Assembly (NCBI GenBank): GCA_032622095.1
Contig: CP136063.1
Coordinates: 84,297,980 to 84,361,979 of the forward strand
From: Siphonodentalium dalli
Taxonomy: Eukaryota; Mollusca; Scaphopoda; Gadilida; Siphonodentaliidae
DNA length: 64,000 nucleotides
Reading direction: 5' to 3'
The notes under the pieces are model-generated. The model saw only the letters and a program-made list of their open reading frames with translations. It made no database searches and had not been told where the DNA came from. The first letter of the stretch is position 1; every line of letters starts with the position of its first letter. The position numbers and the translations under genes are program-made. Below are positions 34,960 to 45,690 of the stretch, piece after piece.

Positions 34960-34976
34960 CACGTGGATATCACGTG
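34960..34976. promoter_or_regulatory. Perfect carbohydrate-response-element-like pair of E-boxes
   Basis: The 17 bases CACGTGGATATCACGTG are two perfect E-boxes with exactly five bases between them, ending 65 bases before the alpha-arrestin ATG. This is the tandem E-box architecture to which MondoA-Mlx and ChREBP-Mlx heterotetramers bind, and vertebrate TXNIP and ARRDC4, both alpha-arrestins, are established targets of MondoA. The assignment here is inferred from spacing and location. The transcription start is unknown. A polypyrimidine-TGCAG acceptor-like site at 34930-34939 leaves open that this segment is part of a 5' UTR exon rather than upstream promoter. There is no TATA box at the expected place. 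Confidence 0.65.
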
Positions 34977-35041
34977 ATGTGTTTTTCTTGACGTGATGCG
35001 GAAATTCGATATTTGGCCTGTTTAATACAGCTCAGAACGCC

Positions 35042-35159
35042 ATGGGGAAGGAGGATAGTATCGAAATCATGCACAGTGGGCTAGGGAAGGTGCTACGCCC
35101 TGGCCAATCCATAGAAGGCACCGCATTTGTGACACTCAAAGACGAAACGAAAGTCAAAG
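35042..35159 (+). CDS. Alpha-arrestin (ARRDC/TXNIP-like) gene, exon 1
   Basis: The exon encodes residues 1-39 and the first base of codon 40. The start is the first in-frame ATG after TGA at 34994-34996, in a strong Kozak setting (GCCATGG). Residues PGQSIEGTAFVTL match the second strand of the arrestin N-domain, where alpha-arrestins typically read PGQ-x-V/I-x-G. The exon ends AAAG before GTGAGT (phase 1). Alpha-arrestins are cytoplasmic adaptors that recruit NEDD4-type ubiquitin ligases to membrane proteins; the TXNIP/ARRDC4 branch restrains glucose uptake. The C-terminal PPxY motifs that define that role lie outside the window, so the subfamily cannot be fixed. Confidence 0.85.
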
Positions 35160-35179
35160 GTGAGTATCGACTACATAAT

Positions 35180-35303
35180 TGCCAAGTCCGATTTTTTTAT
35201 CAACTCATATTTCCTTGATTATTTTTCAAATGTATTGATTATAATAATGTGATACATTGATGGAAAGAGCTCTAAGAAAAAATCGGACTTGGCACTGAAA
35301 GGG
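35180..35303 (+). mobile_element. MITE family A, left end truncated
   Basis: It begins GCCAAGTCCGATTTTTTTAT only about 20 bases inside intron 1 and ends TCGGACTTGGCACTGAAAGGG before TTAA (35304-35307). Complete relatives with TTAA on both sides lie at 46179-46420 and 56259-56461. Confidence 0.75.
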
Positions 35304-35307
35304 TTAA

Positions 35308-35593
35308 CTCTTTCTATACTGACTGGATTCTCCCATCAATCATAAAAGTATACATTTGAATGGTCTATCATTCATTTGGAGGGGTTTTCATGTATAATGG
35401 TCTATCATTCATTTGGATGGGTTTTTATGTAGTAAAGTCAGACGACAGACAGAAAAGAAGATAATACAATGACAGAATGATTCATATTCATTGGTTGGAA
35501 ATGTTCAGATAATAAGTATGGTCGTTTGTTTGAGTTATTATCTTAACATTTCCTAAGGGAACTACTCGTCAATGTGTATTTAGTATAGACCGG
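35308..35593 (+). mobile_element. TTAA-flanked MITE family B, complete copy
   Basis: TTAA at 35304-35307 and 35594-35597 brackets ends CTCTTTCTATACT and AGTATAGACCGG. The interior includes ATTCTCCCATCAAT, AAAAGTATACATTTGAATGG and a 3' part TGTTCAGATAATAAG ... TTATCTTAACATTTCC. The left TTAA is shared with the preceding family A element. The 3' terminal portion is the source of the 68-bp satellite at 37313. Confidence 0.8.
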
Positions 35594-35796
35594 GTTAATC
35601 ATGAATAGTTCTAACATTAGAGATTTATTGAGATAAATTCCCAACTGGAACGTAGTTTGTGTAACATGCTGTGAAAAGTAAAAACGTGAAAATAAAAAAT
35701 AAAACATTTAAACGCAAAATCCAGAAATGAAAATGTAAGAACATTTAAAATAACACAAGGGGATAGGGGTAGATCGCCTTGGTGACATGTACATTA

Positions 35797-35910
35797 CAAT
35801 TTCAGCCTGTCGAAATGACAGGCGCATTATAATTTCAGTCTGTAATTATGACAGGTGCATTATAATTTCAGCCTGTAATTATGACAGGTGCATTATAATT
35901 TCAGCCTGTC
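35797..35910. repeat. 33-bp tandem repeat, about 3.5 copies
   Basis: GCATTATAATTTCAGCCTG and TAATTATGACAGGT recur with a period of 33 bases (35824, 35857, 35890). Each unit contains a small inverted repeat CCTGTAATTATGACAGG. Confidence 0.85.
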
Positions 35911-35988
35911 GGTTCATTCATATCTTCGGTCTGTCAACATATTGTCAAAGTAAATACCCAATGTGTTGGAAAGTGTCATCATTCTTAA

Positions 35989-36333
35989 GGTGGTACGGTA
36001 CACTAAATCCGGCCATTTATGGGACCATCTCATTTTATACTCAAGATAATATATGCAACAAATGAATGAATTTGAGACATAGATAATGCAAAAATAGACT
36101 CAAGGGTCTATGAATGATGCAAACAACATGGTAATTATAATAAAAATGAATTTATGGCTGGAGTAATAAATTCATTTTTGTTATAATTACCATGTTGTTT
36201 GTATCGTTCATACGGTAAGTGAGTGTATTTTGCACTCATCCATGGCTCAAATTTATTCATTTGTTGCATATATTCTGTTGAGTATAAAATGAGATGGTCC
36301 CAAAAATGGCCAGATTTAGAATACAGGACCCCT
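35989..36333. mobile_element. TTAA-flanked palindromic MITE
   Basis: TTAA at 35985-35988 and 36334-36337 flanks an almost complete inverted repeat. The arms include CATTTATGGGACCATCTCAT, TATACTCAAGATAATATATG and CATGGTAATTATAA, meeting at TTATGGCTGGAG. The ends (GGTGGTACGGTACACTAAAT) resemble those at 13679, so they belong to one broader family. Confidence 0.8.
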
Positions 36334-36959
36334 TTAAAAGACTAGTATCACATTCCTGTATACTACAAAACTTTTACCATGTTAAGCATAATAATGCCTA
36401 TTATTGCACATTTCTATTCTCATATGACTTCATACCCTAGATTAATCTTATGAACTCCCATAGAATAATGGTTGCTTTTGGCACTTCATCAACTAAATAT
36501 AATGTCTGTCATAATGGCAGGACAAAACATTTCAACATGTCATATTAAACATTTTCGGTAGGATACAACATGTCAACTACCATGACATGCCAGTTATTTC
36601 AAAGTTACTCTAGAGGATTTAGGGGTGGTCCAATTGAGAAGTTTGTTCTCTCTGTAGGTTATATTTTGGAAAACCTTCGTAATAGCGAATCTTCGGAATA
36701 GAGACATGTCCCCATTTTGGACATTGTAATCAGAAGTGAACCTCATTTTTGTTGCATATGAATTATATTTTGGATATATTCTATCTTTATCCAATGGATA
36801 TCTCCCAGTCTTAAAGACATATTATGGACTTGCTCGAGTGCTTACAACTGATAAGTTAGTACGCTATGCCAGCCTGTGGAATGTAGCATTCTACTAACAT
36901 CGCCGAAAATTTCAAAGAATTCGACCATACCTCTCCATAGAAAACGCCGTCTAAACTAC

Positions 36960-37225
36960 GCTGAATTGTCAATATTTGTGCAACAAATGAATGAATTTGA
37001 GACATGGATGAGTGCAAAATACATTCATTTACCGTATTAACAATACAAACATGGTAATTATAATGAAAATGCATTTATGACTGGAGTCATATATTAATTT
37101 TCTTTATAATTATCATGTTGCTTACATCGTTCATGGAGCACATGAGTTATTTTGATCTAATCCATGGCTTAAATTAATTCATTTGCGTATATTCTGTTGA
37201 GTATAAAATGAGATGGTCTCATATA
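36960..37225. mobile_element. Partial second copy of the 35989 palindromic MITE
   Basis: ATTTGTGCAACAAATGAATG, ACATGGTAATTATAATGAAA, TTATGACTGGAGTCAT and GTTGAGTATAAAATGAGATG recur in the same order, with the outer ends missing. Confidence 0.7.
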
Positions 37226-37312
37226 AAAAAAGATGACATATAAATAACACTGCAGAAGGAGTCCTATTTATTGAGGGAAATGTTTAGAAAATAAGTTCAC
37301 AATGGTCGTTTA

Positions 37313-39262
37313 TTGAACTTATTATCTGAACATTTCCTATGGGATAACTACTCATCAATGATGCTTTAGTATAGAAAGGGTTAAACTTATTATCTGAACA
37401 TTTCCTATGTGGTAAATACTCATCAATGATGCTTTAGTATAGAAAGGGTTAAACTAATTATCTGAACAATTCCTATGGGATAACTACTCATCAATGATGC
37501 CTTAGTATAGAAATGGTTAAACTTATTATCTGAACATTTCCTATGGGATAACTTACTCATCAATGATGCTTTAGTATAGAAAGGGTTAAACTCATTATCT
37601 GAACATTTCCTATGGGGTAACTACTCATCAAAGATACTTTAGTATAGAAAGGGTTAAACTTATTATCTGAACATTTCCTATCGGATAACTACTCATCAAT
37701 GATGCTTTAGTATAGAAAGGGTTAAACTTATTATCTGAACATTTCCTATGGGATAACTTACTAATCAATGATTCTTTAGTATAGAAAGGGTTAAACTCAT
37801 TATCTGAACATTTCCTATGGGGTAACTACTCATCAATGATGCTTTAGTATAGAAATGGTTAAACTAATTATCTGAACAATTCCTATGGGATAACTACTCA
37901 TCAATGATGCCTTAGTATAGAAAGGGTTAAACTTATTATCTGAACATTTCCTATGGGATAACTTACTCATCAATGATGCTTTAGTATAGAAAGGGTTAAA
38001 CTCATTATCTGAACATTTCCTATGGGGGTAACTACTCATCAAAGATACTTTAGTATAGAAAGGGTTAAACTTATTATCTGAACATTTCCTATCGGATAAC
38101 TACTCATCAATGATGCTTTAGTATAGAAAGGGTTAAACTTATTATCTGAACATTTCCTATCGGATAACTTACTCATCAATGATGCTTTAGTATAGAAAGG
38201 GTTAAACTCATTATCTGAACATTTCCTATGGGGTAACTACTCATCAAAGATACTTTAGTATAGAAAGGGTTAAACTTATTATCTGAACATTTCCTATCGG
38301 ATAACTACTCATCAATGATGCTTTAGTATAGAAAGGGTTAAACTAGTTATCTGAACATTTCCTATGGGATAACGATGCTTTAGTATAGAAAGGGTTAAAC
38401 TTATTATCTGAACATTTCCTATGGGGTAACTACTCATCACAGATACTTTAGTATAGAAAGGGTTAAACTCATTATCTGAACATTTCCTATGGGGTAACTA
38501 CTCATCAAAGATACTTTAGTATAGAAATGGTTAAACTTATTATCTGAACATTTCCTATGGATAACTACTCAGCAATGATGCTTTAGTATAGAAAGGGTTA
38601 AACTAATTATCTGAACATTTCCTATGGGATAACTACTCATCAATGATGCTTTAGTATAGAAAGGGTTAAACTTATTATCTGAACATTTCCTATGGGATAA
38701 CTTACTCATCAATGATGCTTTAGTATAGAAATGGTTAAACTTATTATCTGAACATTTCCTATGGGGTAACTACTCATCAAAGATACTTTAGTATAGAAAG
38801 GGTTAAACTTATTATCTGAACATTTCCTATGGATAACTACTCAGCAATGATGCTTTAGTATAGAAAGGGTTAAACTTATTATCTGAACATTTCCTATAGA
38901 TAACTACTCAGCAATGATGCTTTAGTATAGAAAGGGTTAAACTCATTATCTGAACATTTCCTATCGGATAACTACTCAGCAATGATGCTTTAGTATAGAA
39001 AGGGTTAAACTTATTATCTGAACATTTCCTATGGGATAACTTACTCATCAATGATGCTTTAGTATAGAAAGGGTTAAATTTATTATCTGAACATTTCCTA
39101 TGGATAACTATTCATCAATGATGCTTTAGAATAGAAAGGGTTAAACTTATTAGCTGAATATTTCCCATGGGATAACTACTCATTAATGATGCTTTAGTAT
39201 AGAAATGGTTGAACTTATTATCTGAACATTTCATCAATGATGCTTTAGTATAGAACGGGTTA
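37313..39262. repeat. Satellite of 68-bp units, about 29 copies
   Basis: The unit runs TTATTATCTGAACATTTCCT, ATGGGATAACTACTCATCAA, TGATGCTTTAGTATAGAAAG, GGTTAAAC. Spacing of the GTTAAAC landmark is mostly 68 bases, with 67-69-bp variants and one 57-bp deletion unit near 38340. A block of six units starting at 37449 is repeated at 37859, a higher-order period of 410 bases. The unit equals the 3' terminal ~68 bases of MITE family B, including its terminal repeat and TTAA. No coding. Confidence 0.95.
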
Positions 39263-39655
39263 ATATGGTGATAAACTAGTATTTCTTCTGATGTTAGTTT
39301 TCAGACTGAAACATCACATTTCAGCTGATACTAACCTATCAAAGTGTTTGAGGTTACTATTCAGAAAGTATATGATTGCATGGGCGATCACGCTAAGTAT
39401 AATATGTTCACGCTTTTTGTCACGTTCCGGTGATCAAAAGAGGTCGTCACATACATGAAATACTTTTGAAAAGGGAATGCGAGCAAAATTTTTACTTTGA
39501 AATGAAAATGAAAATCCCCCTAATTAGTATTGATTATTACCACATGTACTAACAACATATAAATTGGTCACGGAACATGACCAATTACTAAGGTTGATTG
39601 AGGATCACGAATATCTTTAATCGATTATCAATGGAATGTCCTCTTAGCTTCTAAG

Positions 39656-40199
39656 GGTGAGTTTACATTGCTGTTGATCTGTATACAGATCTGTGTGAAG
39701 TCACGTGTCGCATATTACTGTGATCTCAAAATTATTACTGACAATGAACGCGCGCTCATCAGTACTCTGGTAATTGACAATTCACCATGAGTCGTCTCAG
39801 TTTAGGCCAGACAAAAACATTAATCAACTATCAGCAGACCAAAGCAGTTTATTCTTACACCAGTTGATAATGGTTCGAAGAAAGAATGAAAGGCACATGA
39901 GAACAACTCATATATGAATACACAATACACAACAGTCTACATGTACACAAATAGAAATAGGGCTACTTCATCTACCAGTACACAGGTTCTCGCTTACACA
40001 GTGTGAAATGCATGGGTTGAAACAATTAATGAAATAAGATTTGCCTGTCGCAATGCTTCGGTGTTAACCGTGACTTATAACGGACACGATTTTTGCTCAC
40101 ACGATCGAATACCGTTTTCTTTCTGTGTGCATTTCTATATCAACCCGTTTACACTAGTATGCGTGCAGAACTGTATACAGATCTACAGCAATGTACACC
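39656..40199. mobile_element. Small TIR element, about 544 bp
   Basis: The left end GGTGAGTTTACATTGCTGTT and GATCTGTATACAGATCTG is matched by the reverse complement of the right end (GGTGTACATTGCTGTAGATC, TGTATACAG). There is no transposase and no certain target duplication. Confidence 0.65.
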
Positions 40200-40369
40200 A
40201 AACCTAAACATTGTCTGATATCATAACTTCAAGTGTCACATAAATAACCAATTCAATATGTATACCACGACCAGGATACTCCAGTTTCCGCGATATAAAC
40301 TCGTTGCGATAACAGTATCAATGTTTACCATCGGTCACACGAAGATGACTGTCGTGCCTATATATAACG

Positions 40370-40545
40370 CTTGCTGTACAGAATGGATTATCCCATTAAG
40401 TTATAAAAGTATACATTGGAATGGTCTCTTATTAACATGGAGGGGTTTTCAGGAAAATTAAGTAGACAACAAATAATACAAGTACATGTGTACAGAAAAG
40501 GTCCTATTTGGTGCAGGGAAATGTTCATATAATAAGTTCAACTAC
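40370..40545 (+). mobile_element. Family B MITE fragment
   Basis: ATTATCCCATTAAGTTATAA, AAGTATACATTGGAATGGTC and AAATGTTCATATAATAAGTT match internal parts of family B. Both terminal repeats are missing. Confidence 0.6.
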
Positions 40546-41155
40546 CTATGGTCATTTTTAACTTTAATTCATTAAATATTTATTTAATCATATATATTTA
40601 TTTTTTGTTAGCTTTATGTATAAAGTTAAAATTCCTTTTTTGTAAATGTTAATATAAATCATAAAGTACATGTAATTTTTTCTATCAGTTGTTAATGTCA
40701 TAAGATCACTTACAAATTTGAAAATTAATTCATATATACATTGTATATGCTTAAGGGATGTGCTTTCCCTAAAGTAGAAATACGTCTAGCACCTCACTTG
40801 AATGTCAACATATATGACAGAAACAGAAATAAAAAAAATCAATACTTTGTCACTTACCAGTATATCTAAGTAAGTGGCTGACAGCGACAAATTTAAAGTT
40901 ATGGAATCCAAAGGTTATGTTTCAATCATATTTATGTTGTTTGGATAACAGATATTGATTTATGATTTTTTAAAGCTATATTTTAAATGATATATTGCTG
41001 CAACAATATTATTGTATATGACTTATTAAGTGTGTTGAATAAATTATTGGATTGAATTGCCGGATCCAGATTTCAAGGGGTAGGGGGTGGTACCATTTTT
41101 TCATAATCACCAATCCGTCGATAACAAGACTGTCGCATGTTGAAACCAGAAATTT

Positions 41156-41320
41156 AATCCTTTATATACTAAACGGTTTCTCCCATTCAGTTATAAAAGT
41201 ATACATCTGAACGGTTTATTATTCCGTTGGGGATGATAAAGAAGGATATATGAACAAGTACAGAAGGAATCCTGTTATTGGTTGAAATGTTCAGATAATA
41301 AGTTCAACGACTGACCTTTC
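41156..41320 (+). mobile_element. Family B MITE, 5' part
   Basis: It starts TAATCCTTTATATACTAAAC, then TTTCTCCCATTCAGTTATAA, AAGTATACATCTGAACGG, and stops after GTTCAGATAATAAGTTCAA. The 3' terminal portion is absent. Confidence 0.65.
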
Positions 41321-41430
41321 GGTCTGTTTCATAACGGGGTACGACAACCTGGGCCGATGTGACGGTCTAGTGGTAAGTGAGATTGGATAGATCTTCAGTA
41401 GATAACTTTAATCAGTATGTCTTCAGATTT

Positions 41431-41760
41431 CACCAATCAATCAATCAAAGTTTATTTGTACGTTACACCATGTATGGTCAAATGTACATTAACATAGAAT
41501 AACAAGACAAGAACATTGAATATGGAACAAAATAATAGCAACAAATACATATATGGATGTATATAGATGACAATGTAATTATGTGAGTTGATATTACGTC
41601 ATCAGCCAGCATCAAACCAGGATGGTCTCAAGTTGATAGGGCAATGTTCCTTTTTTTTTGTACTCGATTAACCAGTTCGTCACTTGGTTGCCAAGCACCT
41701 TTCTTTTTCAGTCCACAGTGGACGAAATATGCCATATATATTGATGTGGCACCACATGTA
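41431..41760 (-). mobile_element. LINE 3' end fragment
   Basis: On the - strand the segment ends AATAAACTTTGATTGATTGATTGG, a poly(A) signal followed by a (TTGA)-type tail. Upstream is a possible remnant of coding sequence (GNQVTNWLIEYKKK), which is too short to classify. Confidence 0.5.
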
Positions 41761-42194
41761 TCAGGCACCAATGGTGACAGCAACAATAGTATATAAAATT
41801 ATAAATATATAAATATATGTCTGGATGTAAGTGAATACAGTCGAGAACTGTGTAAATATGGAAATCGCATGGTGAAAACCCCATGTAAAACTCCGAAGAG
41901 CGATTACCCCATACAGCTTATGATATCTCGTTCCCATGACTCCCCTTTCTTCCCAATTCACACACACAGTTTTATATCACCATTGGAAAGCCTTGCTGAA
42001 ACTCATTAACATACCAGAGGTCAGAGGAAAGTTAACATACCAGGCTGTGATGGACAAGGCAGAGGTCAGAGGAATGCTAATTAATGTTGTGTAATAACAA
42101 ATAAGACCTTCCAACTGACCAGACATTTCGAAGGTTAAACAGTGAGTCTAAGAGATATCGAAGGTAAATTCCGTGCGACCAGTGATGTTACTGG

Positions 42195-42376
42195 TACAGT
42201 AATGCTCTAAGTAATCGACTTCTTAACCACAGCATAATTATGGGTAACTTTTCAGGATTTAGTCGAAAATATGGCTTTCCGATGAATGGTAACAAGCCAT
42301 ATTTCCGACTAAATCCTGAAAAGTTACCCATAATTCTGCTGTGGTTAAGAAGTCGATTACTTAGAGCATTACTGTA
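42195..42376. mobile_element. Near-perfect palindromic element with 83-bp arms
   Basis: The arms (42195-42277 and 42294-42376) are inverted copies differing at only about two positions around a 16-base spacer. The ends read TACAGTAATGCTCTAAGT and its complement. TA at the outer edges with CAGT-type ends suggests a Tc1/mariner-type MITE, inferred. The high arm identity indicates youth or correction. Confidence 0.85.
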
Positions 42377-42402
42377 GGTGGGGGTATATTACGTATCAGG
42401 TC

Positions 42403-42482
42403 GTTTGTTGAACGTATTATCTCAACATTTCCTACGGGATAACTACTCGTCAATGAGTATTTAGTATAAAAAGTGTTAAACC
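42403..42482 (+). mobile_element. 3'-end fragment of MITE family B
   Basis: TTGTTGAACGTATTATCTCA and GGGATAACTACTCGTCAATG with AGTATAAAAAGTGTTAAAC match the family B 3' end as a single unit, not in tandem. Confidence 0.7.
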
Positions 42483-43009
42483 GAAGCTAACAATCGTTGT
42501 CTTGGCTTCATGCAATTCAAAGACTCAGGAAACCAGTGGACACATATTTGTGCGTGGGTGGCCGTGTTTACTTAGAAACGAATTCGCTATTGAAATTCAT
42601 ACAATCGTGATCGACCGGGGTGCATGCCGATATAGTTGAACCCGGCTCCATTCAAGCGACGGGGATCGTTTCAGTCTCATTGATTGTACACTTCGCATTT
42701 GTACGACTATTTTTGTTTCAAAGTGCTTATTGTGCATGACTAATCGAATAGTTGTTGCGTCCCAGTTTCAAAGTTTACCTGATAATCAATGGACATTTCC
42801 ACAGCTGTCCATCATATAATCATTAGCAGATTATTATACATTCTGCCAATCAGCGACTGAACCGGTGTAGTGCAATGCTTTCACTTTCTTAATCTATAGA
42901 ACATGACAGGATTTTGAGAATAGAGATCATATACAAAAGATGAGAATGAGAAGGAACACACATAATTATTTATATAATATACCAAAATATCCAGAGGCCT
43001 ATGGTCATC

Positions 43010-43062
43010 ATCATTATCATCATCATCATCGTCGTCGTCATCATCATGATAATCATCATTCT
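43010..43062. repeat. Short CAT/CGT trinucleotide microsatellite
   Basis: CATCATTATCATCATCATCA continues with GTCGTCGTC and back to CATCATCATG. Simple sequence. Confidence 0.9.
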
Positions 43063-44141
43063 TTAATAATTTTTATCATATTTTAGAATTTTTCTTACAT
43101 TCCTTAAAAAATTTATAATTTTTTTAATAATTTGTTTTTACATTCTATAACAATTTTTATCATTTTGTCTTATATTCTTTAACAATTTTTTTTGGAAAAC
43201 AAATTCTTTAACAGACTTAAGAAAAGCCCCAAGTCTAACGATTAAAGACGACGCCAGTCTGATTTGACACCAAAGATAGCGGGACTGTCATAGTCCAATA
43301 TTGTTGGTGACATAAATGCAATATTACCAACGTTCTCTTTATGCTTGAAGTCCGATGACGACACATCGTACCGGACGCATGGCATGTAAGCTGATGTTGT
43401 ATTTCAGCATCAGTTAATTCATCATACGATCAGCGATTTTAAACAATAGTTTTCCTTTCACCGGGCTTCATTGCGAAGCGATTATACACGGACCAGCCTT
43501 GTGTAAATACTGTGACGAGATGCAAATTGCAAGCAATGAGCCACGTTGTGGTTCACAATGATAATCATGAAGATTCGCGAATGACATGAATCTGATCAGC
43601 ATGAACTTTGATACATCGATCAATAATAATCGATACATAATTGCAAACACATTTTTGTTTTCGAATTGTCATCACAGTTAAAGGGACCCAAGGCCTTCGC
43701 AGTGGGTAAATGTGCTAAAATTATAAAATTTTCAGTATATTATTTACATGTTAAAGGCGTATTAAGGGATTCAGAAATTTAAGTCTCCAGTTTACAAAAT
43801 AACACAATTGGAACAAGAGGTGGCACTTAATAAACACAATGAATGATAAGGGCAAGAACAAATATTATTTTATTTTACTTATTTACTCATTTATCTTTTG
43901 TAAGAAAGTGGCATCATATCTGTCTATTATCTGACAATCGGATATCGATTAAATGTCAAATAACATGCATGCTTTCAACATGTTATTCAGCGGTGTTGCA
44001 TTCAATTATATTCCACATCTTGTAACTGAAAGTCTGGAACCCTAAATACATCTTTAAATGTCCGTGAAATATTTTGAATCGCCGTGCTGTTTTCCCGCAC
44101 CCACATTATGTTATTAATTCATGTTCCGTATTACCATGTAT

Positions 44142-44244
44142 TAGGGTCCTGCGAATATTCGATATTCGATTCGATATTCGATTCGATTTCATGAACTCGA
44201 TTCGATATTCGATTTGATCAAAATCTCCAATTCGCAGGACCCTA
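44142..44244. mobile_element. hAT-type MITE, 103 bp, with perfect 8-bp target duplication
   Basis: CCATGTAT at 44134-44141 and 44245-44252 flanks ends TAGGGTCCTGCGAAT and ATTCGCAGGACCCTA, an exact 15-bp inverted repeat. The interior is a TTCGATATTCGATTCGAT-rich hairpin. An 8-bp duplication with AGGGT-type ends is characteristic of the hAT superfamily. Confidence 0.9.
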
Positions 44245-44530
44245 CCATGTATTATTGGTTATTGGAATAAAAGTATCAAACAAACAAGACACTAACACGA
44301 AGAAGAACATGAAGAAATAGATCAAATGGTTCTTATATTAATTACTGGCAGTTTTCCAACCAAGAAATTTCGTGTGTTGAAAGCATTGTTATGTAAATAA
44401 AACTGTTACAGTGATTTGTTAACAAACATCTCTAATAGTAAGTTCCAATATTTGAGTCTAAATTTTCACTAATTTCGTGGTTCGATTTCACAGTCAGTGA
44501 CTTCCAGTTCGGGTTCGAAAGAATGTTGGG

Positions 44531-44777
44531 TATATCCTTCATGTAAGAATATAAGAAACCACGCACCACCCGGCATTCTCAATATGTGTTGGGGTTAGGG
44601 TTAGGGCTAGGGTTAGTGTTAGGGTTAGGGTTAGGGCTAGGGCTATGGCTATGGTTAGGGTTATGGTTAGGGTTAGGGTTAGGGTTAGGGTTAGGGTTAG
44701 GGCTAGGGTTAGGGTTAGGGTTAGGGCTAAGGTTAGGGTTAGAGTTAGGGTTAGTGTATTCTTACACGAAGGACATA
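44531..44777. mobile_element. TIR element with a telomere-like (TTAGGG)n core, copy 1
   Basis: Inverted ends TATATCCTTCATGTAAGAAT and (complement of) TATGTCCTTCGTGTAAGAAT enclose about 175 bases of TTAGGG repeats with scattered GCTAGG and TATGG variants (44586-44760). Only the left sub-terminal part (AAACCACGCACCACC) is unique sequence. Leucine-glycine frames across the core are repeat artefacts. Confidence 0.8.
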
Positions 44778-44991
44778 CCGGTAGTTACGTTAAATTTAAC
44801 AGGTGGTACATATGGCAAGACATATGCACTATAAATGCGAATGGCCGGTATTTCTGATGCGATCGAAATTCGAATGGTCTTTATTTGTCGGTTTGTTTGA
44901 CGACTAAGGCCTGCTTTATAAGTGTTTGCGAACGAAGATATGCTATGCAATGCCTGTGTAGGTTACACTGGTGTAAATACATGAGAGAGAG

Positions 44992-45690
44992 TGAGTAGTT
45001 GGGCGCGAAGCGCCCGGGATGGTCGAAAAGATCGAGTGATCTTCTCCTTCACCCCACGGTTTGTTGTTGTTGGAGATATAGCACATAGAAAATAGTCATG
45101 TCTGAACCCGGCAAAAGCGGACATAATGAATTAATGTTATTTCTTTGATTGAATGGATTATTTGGGGAAGAGCCCACGAGCTTTAATATGGGGTGTGAGG
45201 GGTGACCCGGTGGGTCCCTTTAATATATGGTTGAGTATATGGTTGAGCTGAGCGTGTCATCTGGTGCGCTGAAAAAGGAGCGGGGCCCGTGTTATAATTT
45301 TAAAATAGTGTTAGTTTGTTAGTTGTTTAAAAAAAACAACCAACCGCAAGGCAGAGCGTGTGATTCAATGTGATTCAATGCGCCATCATACCGCTATTCT
45401 GCTATAGCCAAATGCGCAGAGACGGTATGTTTTGTTTATTTCGTTGTTACTGGATGTGCCGCCCTACATTCCATAGCACGGGCGTAGGTGAAGACTCTGA
45501 CAATTTTATGTGCAGAGTTGTTTGGGTTCCGATCAGTGAAGTAAATCTGAAGATTGTGTACAAGATAGACTTTAATTGTTGACGATGTGAATGGTTTTGT
45601 ACAGAGATATATGATTACATGGTTACATTCAATAGATTTTTTTTTTGGTTTTATATTTTTTTGGTAATTTCTTTATTTTGTTAAAATACA
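44992..45690 (+). repeat. Interspersed repeat of ~650 bp, copy 2
   Basis: Partner of 33836-34510 in the same orientation. Both contain TTGGGCGCGAAGCGCCC, AGCCCACGAGCTTTAATA, GGTGCGCTGA, GGGGCCCGTGTTATAA and a GGGCGTAG/AGACTTTAAT 3' part. Confidence 0.8.

Noticed and set aside
37313-39262. CRISPR-like array
   Set aside because: Direct tandem units have no unique spacers, and the host is an animal genome. The same applies to the 42-bp array at 47457-48475.
44586-44857. Leucine-glycine and valine-arginine repeat proteins
   Set aside because: Translations of TTAGGG-type repeats. The telomere-like tract is not coding.
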